A stretch of DNA of 64,000 nucleotides from Pseudomonas siliginis (lineage in GTDB: Bacteria > Pseudomonadota > Gammaproteobacteria > Pseudomonadales > Pseudomonadaceae): assembly GCF_019145195.1 (NCBI RefSeq), contig NZ_JAHSTW010000006.1, positions 1 to 64,000 on the forward strand, read 5' to 3'. The notes under the pieces were generated by a model. That model searched no databases. It was not told the DNA's origin and saw only the letters and a list, made by a program, of their open reading frames with translations. Numbering within the stretch: position 1 is the first letter of the stretch; every line of letters begins with the position of its first letter. The position numbers and the translations under genes are program-made. Positions 28,161 to 40,915 of the stretch are shown here, piece by piece.

Positions 28161-28687
28161 CCCCGATTCGTTATCTCGTCCTGCCCATGATGCTGGTGCT
28201 GGCGTTGAGCGGTTGCGGTGGTGGTGATGACTTCAGCGACCTCGACGCTTACCTCAACGAAGTGCGCCTGCGTCCGGCGGGCAAGATTGAACCAACGCCG
28301 ACATTCCGGTCTTACCCCACATTCACTTACAGCGCCGCCAACCTGCGCAGCCCGTTTTCGCGGCAGGCGCGGGTCGATCTGGCCGGGCAGAAGCACGGCT
28401 CGCGCAACGTCAAACCCGACCCTAACCGGGTCAAGCAATATCTTGAAGGGTTCAACATCGAGCAGTTCGAAATGGTCGGCACGATCGCCAATGCCTCGGG
28501 CTCGTTCGCGCTGCTGCGCGGCGCAGGCGGGGTGCATCGTCTCAAGGTTGGCGACTACCTGGGCCGCAACGACGGCCGCATCGTCGCCATCAGCCCTACC
28601 CAGGTCGATGTCGTGGAGATCGTGCCCGACGGCGCCGGCGCCTGGCTGGAGCGGCCGCGCACCATTCCTTTGAAAGAGCACTCATAG
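28157..28687 (+). CDS. pilP: Type IV pilus lipoprotein PilP
   Basis: 176-residue lipoprotein that links PilNO to the PilQ secretin. The signal peptide ends in the lipobox LSGC (Cys 20). A flexible segment is followed by a beta-rich HR-like domain (GSFALLRGAGGVHRLKVGDYLGRNDGRIVAI). Its stop lies 13 nt before the pilQ ATG. Confidence 0.96.
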   Translation: MTPIRYLVLPMMLVLALSGCGGGDDFSDLDAYLNEVRLRPAGKIEPTPTFRSYPTFTYSAANLRSPFSRQARVDLAGQKHGSRNVKPDPNRVKQYLEGFNIEQFEMVGTIANASGSFALLRGAGGVHRLKVGDYLGRNDGRIVAISPTQVDVVEIVPDGAGAWLERPRTIPLKEHS

Positions 28688-28700
28688 TGGAAGTCGAACA

Positions 28701-30779
28701 ATGAACAGGATTTTCTCCACCCTCGGTTTTTCGCTATGGATAGCGCTGGTGTCACCGATGGTAATGGCGGCCAGTCTGAAAGCGCTGGATGTTGCCGCGC
28801 TGCCGGGTGACCGCGTCGAACTGAAGCTGTCATTCGACGGCCCGCCACCACAGCCCAAGGGCTACACAACCGAGTCACCGGCACGCATTGCACTGGATCT
28901 GCCGGGCGTGACCAGCCAGTTGGCCAACAGAAATCTTGATCTAGGCAGCGGCAACGCGCGTACCGCAACGGTGGCCGAAGCCAAGGATCGAACCCGGCTG
29001 ATTGTCAGCCTGACGCAATTGGCGCCGTACAGCACGCGGGTCGAGGGCAATAATCTGTTTGTGGTGGTCGGTCAGGGCGCTTCCGCGACTGCGCCGCGCC
29101 CGGCCGCCGTCGCACCGCGTGCCACCACGGCCGCTGCGGCACCGGCCAGACCAGCCGCGCAACGCAGCCGGGCGATTCGCGGCGTCGATTTCCAGCGCGG
29201 CACCGAGGGCGAGGGCAACGTGGTCATCGACCTCTCTGATCCGACCATCGCCCCGGATATCCAGGAGCACGATGGCAAGATCATCCTCAGCTTCGCCCGC
29301 ACGCAATTGCCGGAAAAACTGCGTGTGCGCCTGGACGTCAAGGACTTCGCCACGCCGGTGCAGTTCGTCAACGCAGCGCTCACCGGCGATCGCACCGTGA
29401 TCAGTGTCGAGCCCAGCGGCACCTTCGATTACTCCACGTTTCAGACCGACAACAAGCTCACCGTGAGCGTGCGGCCGATGAGCATCGACGACCTGCAAAA
29501 GCGCAACGCCGACCGTCAGGCCTATGTCGGCGACAAGCTCTCGCTGAATTTTCAGGACATCGACGTGCGCTCGGTGCTGCAACTGATCGCGGACTTCACC
29601 AATCTCAATCTGGTGGCGAGCGATACGGTGCAGGGCGGTATCACTTTGCGCCTGCAGAACGTGCCGTGGGATCAGGCGCTGGATCTGGTGCTGAAAACCA
29701 AGGGGCTGGACAAGCGCAAGATCGGCAACGTGCTGCTGGTCGCGCCTGCCGATGAAATTGCCGCTCGCGAGCGTCAGGAACTGGAATCGCAGAAGCAGAT
29801 CGCCGAGCTGGCGCCCCTGCGTCGTGAGCTGCTGCAAGTCAATTACGCCAAGGCGGCGGACATCGCCAAGCTGTTCCAGTCCGTGACCAGTGCCGAGGCC
29901 AAGGTCGACGAGCGCGGTTCGATTACCGTCGATGAGCGAACCAACAACATCATTGCCTACCAGACCCAGGATCGCCTCGACGAACTCCGGCGGATCGTCG
30001 CGCAGCTGGATATTCCGGTGCGCCAGGTGATGATCGAGGCGCGCATCGTTGAGGCCAACGTCGATTATGACAAGAGCCTGGGCGTGCGCTGGGGCGGTTC
30101 GGTGCAGAACAAGGGCAACTGGAACGCCTCCGGTGTCAACGGTTCATCGAGCACCATCGGTACGCCAGGCAGCACGAGTACAAACTCGCCGTTCGTCGAC
30201 ATGGGCACGGTCAATAACACTTCGGGGATCGGCATCGCATTCATCACCGACAACGTGCTGCTGGATCTCGAACTGACGGCGATGGAAAAGACCGGCAACG
30301 GCGAAATCGTCTCGCAGCCGAAGGTGGTCACCTCGGACAAGGAAACCGCGAAGATCCTCAAAGGCACCGAGATTCCCTATCAGGAGGCCAGCTCCAGCGG
30401 CGCGACCTCGGTGTCGTTCAAGGAGGCCTCGCTGTCGCTGGAAGTGACCCCGCAGATCACTCCGGACAACCGCATTATCATGGAGGTCAAGGTCACCAAG
30501 GATGAGCCCGACTACCTGAACAAAGTGCAGGATGTGCCGCCGATCAAGAAAAACGAGGTCAACGCCAAAGTGCTGGTAAATGACGGCGAGACCATCGTAA
30601 TCGGCGGTGTTTTTTCAAATACTCAGAGCAAGGTCGTAGATAAGGTGCCATTTCTTGGCGATGTGCCGTATCTTGGCCGCCTTTTCCGGCGTGATGTGGT
30701 TTCGGAGAAAAAATCCGAGCTGCTGGTATTTCTCACTCCGCGTATCATGAATAACCAGGCGATTGCTGTGAGTCGTTGA
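28701..30779 (+). CDS. pilQ: Type IV pilus secretin PilQ
   Basis: Outer-membrane secretin through which the pilus is extruded. 692 residues. A signal peptide (cleavage after MVMAA) precedes two AMIN peptidoglycan-binding regions (about 25-120 and 155-250), a low-complexity Ala/Pro linker, the N0/N1 domains ([24 protein letters not shown]) and the C-terminal secretin core with [17 protein letters not shown] Ser/Gly/Thr-rich loop lies near 470-495. Last gene of the pil operon. Confidence 0.97.
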   Translation: MNRIFSTLGFSLWIALVSPMVMAASLKALDVAALPGDRVELKLSFDGPPPQPKGYTTESPARIALDLPGVTSQLANRNLDLGSGNARTATVAEAKDRTRLIVSLTQLAPYSTRVEGNNLFVVVGQGASATAPRPAAVAPRATTAAAAPARPAAQRSRAIRGVDFQRGTEGEGNVVIDLSDPTIAPDIQEHDGKIILSFARTQLPEKLRVRLDVKDFATPVQFVNAALTGDRTVISVEPSGTFDYSTFQTDNKLTVSVRPMSIDDLQKRNADRQAYVGDKLSLNFQDIDVRSVLQLIADFTNLNLVASDTVQGGITLRLQNVPWDQALDLVLKTKGLDKRKIGNVLLVAPADEIAARERQELESQKQIAELAPLRRELLQVNYAKAADIAKLFQSVTSAEAKVDERGSITVDERTNNIIAYQTQDRLDELRRIVAQLDIPVRQVMIEARIVEANVDYDKSLGVRWGGSVQNKGNWNASGVNGSSSTIGTPGSTSTNSPFVDMGTVNNTSGIGIAFITDNVLLDLELTAMEKTGNGEIVSQPKVVTSDKETAKILKGTEIPYQEASSSGATSVSFKEASLSLEVTPQITPDNRIIMEVKVTKDEPDYLNKVQDVPPIKKNEVNAKVLVNDGETIVIGGVFSNTQSKVVDKVPFLGDVPYLGRLFRRDVVSEKKSELLVFLTPRIMNNQAIAVSR

Positions 30780-30783
30780 TTCT

Positions 30784-31302
30784 GTGCGAAATTTGATACT
30801 TGTAGGACCGATGGGTGCTGGCAAAAGCACCATCGGCCGATTGCTGGCCAAAGAGCTGCGCCTGCCGTTCAAGGATTCCGACAAGGAAATTGAGCTGCGC
30901 ACGGGTGCCAATATCCCATGGATCTTCGACAAGGAAGGCGAGCCCGGCTTTCGTGACCGCGAGCAGGCGATGATCGCCGAGCTCTGCGCGTTCGATGGTG
31001 TGGTGCTGGCGACCGGCGGCGGCGCGGTGATGCGTGATGCCAATCGCAAGGCCCTGCATGAAGGCGGGCGCGTGGTGTATCTGCACGCCTCCGTCGAGCA
31101 GCAGGTCGGCCGCACCTCCCGCGATCGCAATCGGCCGCTGCTGCGTACCGCCGATCCGGCGAAAACCCTGCGCGACCTGCTCGAGATCCGTGATCCGCTT
31201 TATCGGGAAATTGCCGATCTGGTGGTGGAAACCGACGAGCGGCCGCCACGCATGGTGGTGCTCGACATTCTCGACCGTCTCGCGCAGTTGCCACCCCGTT
31301 AA
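30784..31302 (+). CDS. aroK: Shikimate kinase AroK (GTG start)
   Basis: Phosphorylates shikimate in aromatic amino acid synthesis. 172 residues, GTG start at 30784 ([22 protein letters not shown]). Walker A is GPMGAGKST, the shikimate-binding Asp is in [14 protein letters not shown] forms the second loop, and R-rich RDRNRPLLR is the lid. It begins 4 nt after the pilQ stop, so coupling to the pil transcript is likely. Confidence 0.96.
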   Translation: MRNLILVGPMGAGKSTIGRLLAKELRLPFKDSDKEIELRTGANIPWIFDKEGEPGFRDREQAMIAELCAFDGVVLATGGGAVMRDANRKALHEGGRVVYLHASVEQQVGRTSRDRNRPLLRTADPAKTLRDLLEIRDPLYREIADLVVETDERPPRMVVLDILDRLAQLPPR

Positions 31303-31454
31303 AGCATCGCCCGAAATGCGCTATCCTCGGCGTCCTGTCAGCGCCCGCCGAGGGTGTGGCGGATGCCGGGCGAGCGGCGTCATACCGCTACAGGCCGCAG
31401 AACACCAATAATTTCAGGGCAGGACGCCTGCTTCCATCTTCACTGTGGGGACAC

Positions 31455-32555
31455 ATGCAGACACTCAAGGTCGATCTAGGCGAGCGCAGCTACCCGATTC
31501 ATATTGGCGAAGGTCTGTTGGATCAGCCGGAACTGCTGGCGCCGCATATCCACGGGCGGCAGGTGGCAATCATCTCCAACGAAACCGTCGCGCCGCTCTA
31601 TCTCGAACGTCTGACCCGCAGCCTTGCGCAGTTCTCGGTGATCTCGGTGGTGTTGCCTGATGGCGAAGCCTTCAAGAACTGGGAAACCCTGCAACTGATT
31701 TTCGATGGTTTGCTGACCGCCCGTCATGACCGCCGCACCACCGTGATCGCCTTGGGCGGCGGGGTGATCGGCGACATGGCCGGTTTCGCCGCCGCCTGTT
31801 ATCAGCGCGGTGTCGATTTCATCCAGATTCCGACCACGCTGTTGTCGCAGGTCGATTCCTCGGTCGGCGGCAAGACCGGCATCAACCATCCGCTGGGCAA
31901 GAACATGGTCGGCGCGTTCTATCAGCCGAACGTGGTGCTGATCGATACCGCATCGCTGAAAACCCTGCCGCAGCGCGAGCTGTCGGCGGGCCTGGCGGAA
32001 GTCATCAAGTACGGCCTGATCTGCGACGAACCATTCCTGACCTGGCTCGAAGAAAACGTCGACGCCCTGCGCGCGCTGGATCAAACCGCGCTGACCTATG
32101 CGATCGAGCGTTCCTGCGCGGCCAAGGCTGCGGTGGTCGGCGCCGATGAAAAGGAGACCGGCGTCCGCGCTACGCTCAACCTCGGCCACACCTTCGGCCA
32201 CGCCATCGAAACCCACATGGGCTATGGTGTCTGGCTGCATGGCGAGGCGGTCGCGGCGGGCACGGTGATGGCGCTGGAAATGTCCGCGCGCCTGGGCTGG
32301 ATCAGCGAGCAGGAGCGTGATCGCGGCATTCGTCTGTTCCAGCGGGCCGGCCTGCCGGTCATTCCGCCTGAAGAGATGAGCGAAGCCGATTTTCTCCAAC
32401 ACATGGCAATTGATAAAAAAGTGATCGACGGTCGTCTGCGCCTGGTGCTGCTGCGCCGGATGGGCGAAGCGGTAGTGACCGACGATTATCCGAAAGAGGT
32501 TCTACAGGCCACGCTGGGAGCGGATTACCGCGCCCTGGCTCAGCTTAAAGGTTAA
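31455..32555 (+). CDS. aroB: 3-Dehydroquinate synthase AroB
   Basis: NAD- and Zn-dependent enzyme converting DAHP to 3-dehydroquinate. 366 residues from the ATG at 31455 ([20 protein letters not shown]). NAD motifs [19 protein letters not shown] and [19 protein letters not shown], and the metal ligands in [11 protein letters not shown] and HGEAV, are present. The open frame extends 33 codons upstream into the aroK-aroB gap without family character. Confidence 0.97.
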   Translation: MQTLKVDLGERSYPIHIGEGLLDQPELLAPHIHGRQVAIISNETVAPLYLERLTRSLAQFSVISVVLPDGEAFKNWETLQLIFDGLLTARHDRRTTVIALGGGVIGDMAGFAAACYQRGVDFIQIPTTLLSQVDSSVGGKTGINHPLGKNMVGAFYQPNVVLIDTASLKTLPQRELSAGLAEVIKYGLICDEPFLTWLEENVDALRALDQTALTYAIERSCAAKAAVVGADEKETGVRATLNLGHTFGHAIETHMGYGVWLHGEAVAAGTVMALEMSARLGWISEQERDRGIRLFQRAGLPVIPPEEMSEADFLQHMAIDKKVIDGRLRLVLLRRMGEAVVTDDYPKEVLQATLGADYRALAQLKG

Positions 32556-32565
32556 AACGATTCCG

Positions 32566-34152
32566 ATGACTAGTTTGCATGCCGACGAGGCGTTTCTCGG
32601 CCATTTCCAGTTAAGTCACGACCCGTTCGCGCCACGGGTGCCGGGCTTCAAATTCTTCCCGGCTCAGCGCAAACCGGTGCTGGGTCAACTGCATCACCTG
32701 GCGCGTTATAGCCAGTTGCTGCTGGTGGTCACCGGCCCGCAAGGCAGCGGCAAGACCCTGCTGCGGCAGGCGCTGGTGGCCAGCACCAATAAGCAATCGG
32801 TGCAGAGCGTGGTGGTTTCCGCCCGTGGCGCCGGTGATGCGGCCGGCGTGCTGCGCCAGGTGGCGCAGGCGCTGGATGTCGCGCAGGCCGAAGTCGGCGC
32901 GATTCTCGAGCAGGTGGTGCAACTGGGTCTGACCGGGCAGGAAGTCTATCTGCTGGTGGACGATGCCGAGCAGCTCGACGAGTCCGCGCTGGAAGCGTTG
33001 ATGGCGCTCGGCGCCGGCACGCCGGAAGGTCGTCCGCATGTGTTCCTGTTCGGCGAGTCGTCGCTGATCGCTCAGCTTGAGGCGTTGCAGCTCGAAGAAG
33101 AGCGTTTCCACGTCATCGAATTGCAGCCGTACACCGAAGAAGAGACCCGCGAATATCTCGACCAGCGGCTGGAAGGCGCGGGCCGGGGTGTCGAACTTTT
33201 CACCGCAGATCAGATCTCTGATATTCACGAAAGCTCCGAGGGCTGGCCGGGCAACATCAACCAGGTCGCTCGCGATGCACTGATCGAAGTCATGATTGCC
33301 AGCCGCTCCGCGGTCAAGCGTCCAAGAATGGGGTTCAACATGCCGAAGAAACACGTATTGGCGATTTCCGCCGTCGTTGTGGTCGCGGTTGCCGCCGCCT
33401 GGCTGATGCCGGGTCGCAGCAAGGCACCGACCACCGGTGCTCCGGCCAACGAACAGGCGCAACTGCCATTGGGTCAGGGCGCAGCGAACGGCGCCAACCC
33501 GTCCGTCGAATTCGCCGGCAACACCCAGCCGATGCCGCTGCCATTGGTCGGCAACTCGCAGCCGGTCATGCGTGGCCCGCTGGCCGAGGCCGCCGGTGGC
33601 ATTACCGAAGGCGACGACGGCGTGCCACTGGAAGGCTCCAGCGATACGCCGCCGACCGTAACCACCTCCGCACCGCCTGCGGGCGTTCCGGCCGGTCCCG
33701 CGCCGACACCGGCTCCGACTCCTGCCGCCAAACCGGCACCAACCCCGGCACCGACGCAGATCGCCACGGCCAAGCCCGCTCCGGCCACGCCAGCGCCAGC
33801 CGCGAAACCGGCTCCTGCTCCGGCCAAGCCTGCCGACAAGCCGGTCACAGTTGCCAAAGCCGCCGGTGGCAGCTGGTACGCCGGTCAGCCGACCAGCAAC
33901 TATGTCGTGCAGATCCTCGGCACCAGCTCGGAAACCGCTGCGCAGAACTTCGTCAAGGAGCAGGGCGGCGAGTACCGTTATTTCAAGAAAGTCCTCAACG
34001 GCAAGCCGCTTTACGTGATCACCTATGGCAACTTTGCCAATCGTGATGCGGCCGTTTCTGCCATCAAGGCCTTGCCAGCGAAGGTTCAGGCTGGTAAACC
34101 TTGGCCTCGCACTGTCGCCAGCGTCCAACAGGAACTGGCAACAACTCGCTGA
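32566..34152 (+). CDS. damX: DamX-like AAA ATPase / SPOR-domain division protein
   Basis: 528-residue protein, usually found between aroB and gltB. The N-terminal ATPase domain has Walker A GPQGSGKTLLRQ (about 58-69) and Walker B VYLLVDDAEQLDE. A membrane helix (about 263-282) is followed by a long Ala/Pro-rich periplasmic linker and a C-terminal SPOR domain (about 445-525, NYVVQILGTSSETAAQNFVKEQ) that binds septal glycan. A GGCGGCC hairpin without T-run follows the stop. Confidence 0.88.
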   Translation: MTSLHADEAFLGHFQLSHDPFAPRVPGFKFFPAQRKPVLGQLHHLARYSQLLLVVTGPQGSGKTLLRQALVASTNKQSVQSVVVSARGAGDAAGVLRQVAQALDVAQAEVGAILEQVVQLGLTGQEVYLLVDDAEQLDESALEALMALGAGTPEGRPHVFLFGESSLIAQLEALQLEEERFHVIELQPYTEEETREYLDQRLEGAGRGVELFTADQISDIHESSEGWPGNINQVARDALIEVMIASRSAVKRPRMGFNMPKKHVLAISAVVVVAVAAAWLMPGRSKAPTTGAPANEQAQLPLGQGAANGANPSVEFAGNTQPMPLPLVGNSQPVMRGPLAEAAGGITEGDDGVPLEGSSDTPPTVTTSAPPAGVPAGPAPTPAPTPAAKPAPTPAPTQIATAKPAPATPAPAAKPAPAPAKPADKPVTVAKAAGGSWYAGQPTSNYVVQILGTSSETAAQNFVKEQGGEYRYFKKVLNGKPLYVITYGNFANRDAAVSAIKALPAKVQAGKPWPRTVASVQQELATTR

Positions 34153-34158
34153 AGATTC

Positions 34159-34179
34159 GGCGGCCTTACCCAGGCCGCC
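34159..34179 (+). terminator. Hairpin after damX (weak or factor-dependent terminator)
   Basis: GGCGGCC, a 7-nt loop and GGCCGCC 6 nt after the damX stop. The T-run is missing, so termination efficiency is doubtful. Confidence 0.4.
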
Positions 34180-34222
34180 TCTCCAAGCACCTCAAAATTT
34201 CTACGAGTGCGCGCCGCCTCTA

Positions 34223-34485
34223 GGGACGGTTGGCGCTTGCTGACGACCGCGACGCCGCCCCATTTTTTGCTGGGCAAGGCGCGAGGAACGCAGTTTGGTT
34301 TTTCCAAATAAGTTCCGAGCAACGCTGCCCAGCGAAAAATGGGGCGCGTCCCTTCGGGTTGCGCGCCAACGTGTGCGAGGCTGCGTTGCGGGATTTGCCA
34401 AGGGAACAACCATTGGCAGCATCCCGCGCCTTGCCTCGCACACGTTGGCGTGCAACGCGGTTCGCCAGCAAGCGCCAACCGTCCC
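34223..34485. other. Large nested inverted-repeat element (three-way-junction fold)
   Basis: A perfect 20-bp outer stem (34223-34242 with 34466-34485, GGGACGGTTGGCGCTTGCTG and its complement) encloses two long arms. Arm 1 pairs 34258-34276 with 34326-34344, with one G-T pair, and has inner GGAAC/GTTCC and TTTGG/CCAAA pairs. Arm 2 pairs 34358-34381 with 34433-34456, with one G-T pair, and has inner GCGGGAT/ATCCCGC and TGCCAA/TTGGCA pairs. Short open frames across it on both strands are by-products of the palindromes. It could be a MITE-like repeat or a structured RNA. Confidence 0.75.
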
Positions 34486-34595
34486 TGCGGTCGCGTGCCT
34501 TGTGGTGTCTGCGTCACAGTAGTCTTTGAGTCGTTGCGGTCAAAATTAAAAAAGTTTTGACTAGCACAGCAGATCGCTTTAAACCTTTCACAAAT

Positions 34596-34657
34596 GCGAC
34601 ATGAATTTGCGACAGTTCGTCGTCAAATTTGTGAGCCTTTGTGTCGCTGTGTACAAT
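34596..34657 (+). promoter_or_regulatory. gltB promoter region with TGTCGC (ArgR-like) motifs and a dyad
   Basis: TTTGTG (34628-34633), an 18-nt spacer and TACAAT (34652-34657) resemble a sigma70 promoter about 105 nt upstream of gltB. AATTTG (34604-34609) and CAAATT (34624-34629) form a dyad overlapping the -35. TGTCGC occurs at 34642-34647 on plus and at 34596-34601 and 34609-34614 on minus. The site at 34596-34601 also has AA at the spacing of the published Pseudomonas ArgR half-site (TGTCGC-N8-AA). ArgR control of gltBD is known in P. aeruginosa; here it is inferred. Confidence 0.45.
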
Positions 34658-34766
34658 GACCACCCTTTTGCCCCCGCTAAGCCGGCGTACGTTCGGCGCG
34701 GAACGCAAGTGGTTGAATTGAAAAGAAATTTGCCTCGAATAGAGGCAGCCTGGTGAGAAAGTGTCT

Positions 34767-37700
34767 ATGAAAGCAGGTCTGTACCAACCAGATGAATTCA
34801 AGGATAACTGCGGTTTCGGCCTGATAGCTCATATGCAGGGCGAGCCCAGTCATACCCTTTTGCAAACGGCCATTGAGGCCCTGACCTGCATGACCCACCG
34901 CGGTGGGATTAATGCCGACGGCAAGACCGGTGACGGTTGCGGTCTGCTGATTCAAAAACCCGACGCCTTCCTGCGAGCCATTGCCCAGGAAAGCTTCGGC
35001 GTCGAAATGCCCAAGCAATATGCCGTGGGCATGGTGTTCTTCAATCAGGATCCGGCCAAGGCCGAAGCCGCTCGCGAGAACATGAACCGCGAGATCCTCG
35101 CCGAAGGCCTGCAACTGATCGGCTGGCGCAAAGTGCCGATCGACACCAGCGTACTCGGCCGCCTGGCCCTTGAGCGCCTGCCGCAGATCGAGCAGGTCTA
35201 CATCGGCGGCGAAGGCCTGAGCGATCAGGACATGGCGGTGAAGCTGTTCAGCGCCCGTCGCCGTTCGTCGGTGGCCAACGCCGCTGACACCGACCACTAC
35301 ATCTGCAGCTTTTCGCACAAGACCATCATCTATAAAGGCCTGATGATGCCGGCCGACCTGGCCGCGTTCTATCCGGACCTGAGTGACGAGCGCCTGCAAA
35401 CCGCGATCTGCGTGTTCCACCAGCGCTTCTCCACCAACACCCTGCCGAAATGGCCGCTGGCGCAGCCATTCCGCTTCCTCGCCCACAACGGCGAAATCAA
35501 CACCATCACCGGTAACCGCAACTGGGCGCAGGCCCGTCGGACCAAGTTCACCAATGATCTGATGGATCTGGAAGAGCTCGGCCCGCTGGTCAACCGCGTC
35601 GGTTCCGACTCCTCGAGCATGGACAACATGCTCGAACTGATGGTCACCGGTGGCATCGACCTGTTCCGTGGCGTGCGGATGATCATTCCGCCAGCGTGGC
35701 AGAACGTCGAAACCATGGACCCGGATCTGCGTGCGTTCTACGAGTACAACTCGATGCACATGGAACCGTGGGACGGCCCGGCCGGCGTGGTGATGACCGA
35801 TGGTCGCTACGCGGTGTGCCTGCTCGACCGTAACGGTCTGCGTCCGGCGCGCTGGGTGACCACCAAGAATGGTTTCATCACCCTCGCCTCGGAAATCGGC
35901 GTGTGGAACTACCAGCCTGAAGACGTGCTCGCCAAGGGTCGCGTCGGCCCGGGCCAGATCTTCGCCGTGGATACCGAAACCGGGCAGATCCTCGATACCG
36001 ATGCGATCGACAACCGTTTGAAATCCCGTCATCCGTACAAGCAATGGCTGCGCAAGAATGCCCTGCGCATTCAGGCGACCATGGAAGACAACGACCACGG
36101 TTCGGCTTTCTACGACGTCGACCAGCTCAAGCAGTACATGAAGATGTATCAGGTCACGTTCGAAGAGCGTGATCAGGTGCTGCGTCCGCTCGGTGAGCAA
36201 GGTTACGAAGCCGTGGGCTCGATGGGCGACGACACGCCGATGGCCGTGCTGTCCCAGCGTGTGCGCACGCCGTACGACTATTTCCGCCAGCAGTTCGCGC
36301 AGGTCACCAACCCGCCGATCGACCCGCTGCGTGAAGCGATCGTGATGTCGCTGGAAATCTGCCTCGGTGCCGAGCGCAACATTTTCCAGGAGTCGCCGGA
36401 ACACGCCTCGCGCGTGATCCTCAGCTCGCCAGTGATCTCTCCGGCCAAGTGGCGCTCGCTGATGAACCTCGACCGTCCGGGTTTCGAACGGGCGATCATC
36501 GACCTCAACTACGACGAAAGCCTCGGCCTCGAAGCGGCGATCCGCAACGTTGCCGATCAGGCTGAAGAAGCCGTGCGCGCCGGGCGTACTCAGATCGTCC
36601 TGAGCGACCGCCATATCGCCCCGGGCAAGCTGCCGATCCACGCTTCGCTGGCGACCGGTGCGGTGCACCACCGTCTGACCGAGAAGGGCCTGCGTTGCGA
36701 TTCCAACATCCTCGTTGAAACCGCGACCGCCCGTGACCCGCATCACTTCGCGGTGCTGATCGGTTTCGGTGCCTCGGCGGTTTATCCGTTCCTGGCCTAC
36801 GAAGTGCTGGGCGACCTGATCCGTACCGGTGAAGTCCTGGGCGACCTCTACGAGGTGTTCAAGAACTACCGCAAAGGCATCACCAAAGGTCTGCTGAAGA
36901 TCCTGTCGAAGATGGGTATCTCGACCATCGCTTCGTATCGCGGTGCGCAGCTGTTCGAGGCCATTGGCCTGTCCGAAGAAGTCTGCGAGCTGAGCTTCCG
37001 TGGCGTGCCAAGCCGGATCAAGGGTGCGCGTTTCGTCGACATCGAAGCCGAGCAGAAAGCCCTCGCCGTCGAAGCCTGGAGCCCGCGCAAGCCGATCCAG
37101 CAGGGCGGTCTGCTGAAGTTCGTCCACGGTGGCGAATATCACGCCTACAACCCGGACGTGGTCAACACCCTGCAAGCCGCCGTGCAGCAGGGCGACTACG
37201 CCAAGTTCAAGGAATACACCTCACTGGTGGACAACCGTCCGGTGTCGATGATTCGCGACCTGTTCAAGGTCAAGACCCTCGACACGCCGCTGGATATCAG
37301 TGAAGTCGAGCCGCTGGAGTCGGTGCTCAAGCGCTTCGACTCCGCCGGTATCTCGCTGGGGGCACTGTCGCCGGAAGCTCACGAAGCCCTGGCCGAAGCC
37401 ATGAACCGCCTCGGCGCGCGTTCCAACTCCGGCGAAGGCGGTGAAGATCCGGCGCGTTACGGCACCATCAAGAGCTCGAAAATCAAGCAGGTTGCCACCG
37501 GCCGTTTCGGTGTAACTCCGGAATACCTGGTCAATGCCGAAGTGCTGCAGATCAAGGTCGCCCAAGGCGCCAAGCCGGGCGAGGGCGGGCAACTGCCGGG
37601 CGGCAAGGTCAACGGGCTGATCGCCAAGCTGCGTTACGCAGTGCCGGGCGTGACCCTGATTTCGCCACCGCCGCACCACGACATCTATTCGATCGAAGAT

Positions 37701-39212
37701 TTGTCGCAGTTGATCTTTGACCTCAAGCAGGTCAACCCGCAGGCGCTGGTTTCGGTGAAACTCGTAGCAGAAGCGGGCGTCGGCACCATCGCCGCCGGTG
37801 TGGCCAAGGCCTATGCCGACCTGATCACCATTTCCGGCTACGACGGCGGTACCGGCGCTTCGCCGCTGACTTCGATCAAATACGCCGGCGCACCTTGGGA
37901 ACTCGGCCTCGCTGAAACCCACCAGACCCTGCGCGGCAACGACCTGCGCGGCAAAGTCCGGGTGCAGACCGACGGCGGCCTGAAAACCGGCCTCGACGTA
38001 ATCAAAGCGGCAATCCTCGGCGCCGAGAGCTTCGGCTTCGGCACCGCGCCGATGATTGCACTGGGCTGCAAATACCTGCGCATCTGCCACCTGAACAACT
38101 GCGCCACTGGCGTCGCGACGCAGAACGAGAAGCTGCGCAAGGATCACTACATCGGCACCGTCGACATGGTGGTGAATTTCTTCACCTACGTCGCCGAAGA
38201 AACACGTGAGTGGCTGGCCAAGCTTGGTGTGCGCTCCCTCGAAGAACTGATCGGTCGCACTGATCTGCTGGAAATCCTCGAAGGCCAGACCGCCAAGCAA
38301 CATCACCTGGACCTGACCCCGCTGTTGGGCAGCGATCACATCCCGGCGGACAAACCGCAGTTCTGCGGCGTTGAGCGCAACCCGCCGTTCGACAAAGGTC
38401 TGCTCGCGGAGAAGATGGTCGAGCTGGCCGCGTCGGCGATCAACGACCTCAGCGGTGCCGAGTTTGAGCTGGATATCTGCAACTGCGACCGTTCGATCGG
38501 CGCCCGGATCTCCGGCGAAATCGCGCGCAAGCACGGCAACCAGGGCATGGCCAAGGCGCCGATCACCTTCCGTTTCAAAGGCACGGCCGGGCAGAGCTTC
38601 GGTGTGTGGAACGCCGGCGGTCTGAACATGTACCTGGAAGGCGACGCCAACGACTACGTCGGCAAAGGCATGACCGGCGGCAAGCTGGTCATCGTGCCGC
38701 CGAAGGGCAGCGTTTATAAAACTCAGGAAAGCGCCATTATCGGCAACACCTGCCTGTACGGTGCCACTGGCGGCAAGTTGTTCGCCGCCGGCACCGCAGG
38801 CGAGCGTTTCGCCGTGCGTAACTCCGGTGCCCACACCGTCGTGGAAGGCACTGGCGATCACTGCTGCGAGTACATGACCGGTGGTTTCGTCTGCGTGCTG
38901 GGCAAGACCGGTTACAACTTCGGCTCTGGCATGACCGGTGGTTTCGCCTACGTGCTTGATCAGGACAACACCTTCGTTGACCGGGTCAATCACGAGCTGG
39001 TGGAAATCCAGCGGATCAGCGGCGAGGCGATGGAAGCCTATCGCAGCCACCTGCAGAACGTGCTGAACGAGTACGTCGCCGAAACCGACAGCGAGTGGGG
39101 TCGTGAACTCGCCGAGAACCTCGACGATTACTTGCGGCGTTTCTGGTTGGTCAAGCCCAAGGCTGCCAGCTTGAAAACCCTGCTTTCCAGCACTCGTGCC
39201 AACCCGCAGTGA
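34767..39212 (+). CDS. gltB: Glutamate synthase large subunit GltB
   Basis: NADPH-dependent GOGAT large chain: transfers the amide of glutamine to 2-oxoglutarate. 1481 residues from the ATG at 34767, with GTGAGA upstream. The first 14 residues ([14 protein letters not shown]) are a propeptide, so Cys 15 becomes the N-terminal glutaminase nucleophile. Central, FMN-binding TIM-barrel ([26 protein letters not shown]) and 3Fe-4S Cys cluster ([12 protein letters not shown]) are intact, followed by the C-terminal beta-helix. An alternative GTG lies two codons upstream. Confidence 0.98.
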   Translation: MKAGLYQPDEFKDNCGFGLIAHMQGEPSHTLLQTAIEALTCMTHRGGINADGKTGDGCGLLIQKPDAFLRAIAQESFGVEMPKQYAVGMVFFNQDPAKAEAARENMNREILAEGLQLIGWRKVPIDTSVLGRLALERLPQIEQVYIGGEGLSDQDMAVKLFSARRRSSVANAADTDHYICSFSHKTIIYKGLMMPADLAAFYPDLSDERLQTAICVFHQRFSTNTLPKWPLAQPFRFLAHNGEINTITGNRNWAQARRTKFTNDLMDLEELGPLVNRVGSDSSSMDNMLELMVTGGIDLFRGVRMIIPPAWQNVETMDPDLRAFYEYNSMHMEPWDGPAGVVMTDGRYAVCLLDRNGLRPARWVTTKNGFITLASEIGVWNYQPEDVLAKGRVGPGQIFAVDTETGQILDTDAIDNRLKSRHPYKQWLRKNALRIQATMEDNDHGSAFYDVDQLKQYMKMYQVTFEERDQVLRPLGEQGYEAVGSMGDDTPMAVLSQRVRTPYDYFRQQFAQVTNPPIDPLREAIVMSLEICLGAERNIFQESPEHASRVILSSPVISPAKWRSLMNLDRPGFERAIIDLNYDESLGLEAAIRNVADQAEEAVRAGRTQIVLSDRHIAPGKLPIHASLATGAVHHRLTEKGLRCDSNILVETATARDPHHFAVLIGFGASAVYPFLAYEVLGDLIRTGEVLGDLYEVFKNYRKGITKGLLKILSKMGISTIASYRGAQLFEAIGLSEEVCELSFRGVPSRIKGARFVDIEAEQKALAVEAWSPRKPIQQGGLLKFVHGGEYHAYNPDVVNTLQAAVQQGDYAKFKEYTSLVDNRPVSMIRDLFKVKTLDTPLDISEVEPLESVLKRFDSAGISLGALSPEAHEALAEAMNRLGARSNSGEGGEDPARYGTIKSSKIKQVATGRFGVTPEYLVNAEVLQIKVAQGAKPGEGGQLPGGKVNGLIAKLRYAVPGVTLISPPPHHDIYSIEDLSQLIFDLKQVNPQALVSVKLVAEAGVGTIAAGVAKAYADLITISGYDGGTGASPLTSIKYAGAPWELGLAETHQTLRGNDLRGKVRVQTDGGLKTGLDVIKAAILGAESFGFGTAPMIALGCKYLRICHLNNCATGVATQNEKLRKDHYIGTVDMVVNFFTYVAEETREWLAKLGVRSLEELIGRTDLLEILEGQTAKQHHLDLTPLLGSDHIPADKPQFCGVERNPPFDKGLLAEKMVELAASAINDLSGAEFELDICNCDRSIGARISGEIARKHGNQGMAKAPITFRFKGTAGQSFGVWNAGGLNMYLEGDANDYVGKGMTGGKLVIVPPKGSVYKTQESAIIGNTCLYGATGGKLFAAGTAGERFAVRNSGAHTVVEGTGDHCCEYMTGGFVCVLGKTGYNFGSGMTGGFAYVLDQDNTFVDRVNHELVEIQRISGEAMEAYRSHLQNVLNEYVAETDSEWGRELAENLDDYLRRFWLVKPKAASLKTLLSSTRANPQ

Positions 39213-40664
<1,452 letters not shown>

Positions 40665-40692
40665 TCACTTTCCAAAATTGGAATGGGATTAA

Positions 40693-40785
40693 TTGTGGGA
40701 GCGAGCCTGCTCGCGAAAGCGGTGGATCAGTCAACAGAGATGTTGAATGTGAAGCCCTCTTCGCGAGCAGGCTCGCTCCCACAGT
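40693..40785. repeat. REP doublet, family 1 (copy 5)
   Basis: Facing GTGGGAGCGAGCCTGCTCGC arms between gltD and hemE. Confidence 0.95.
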
Positions 40786-40915
40786 TGTTTCTCGGTGTTG
40801 CTGATAGCGCATTCCAGCGCAATAAATTGACCCGATAGACAAAAGGCTGACCCACATCCGTGCCTTTTGCCTCGCGCTCTGAGAAAATGCCCGCACTTTT
40901 TTTCCGGATGCCGAC

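Noticed and set aside
34201..34530. Several short open frames on both strands between damX and gltB
   Set aside because: They fall inside the nested inverted repeat, encode Arg/Ala-rich sequence on both strands and have no ribosome sites.
34677..37175. A minus-strand open frame of over 800 codons opposite gltB (and another at 37221-39050)
   Set aside because: It mirrors the codon periodicity of gltB, is rich in His/Arg/Asp/Val as antisense frames of GC-rich genes are, has no ribosome site or family motif, and gltB is certain.
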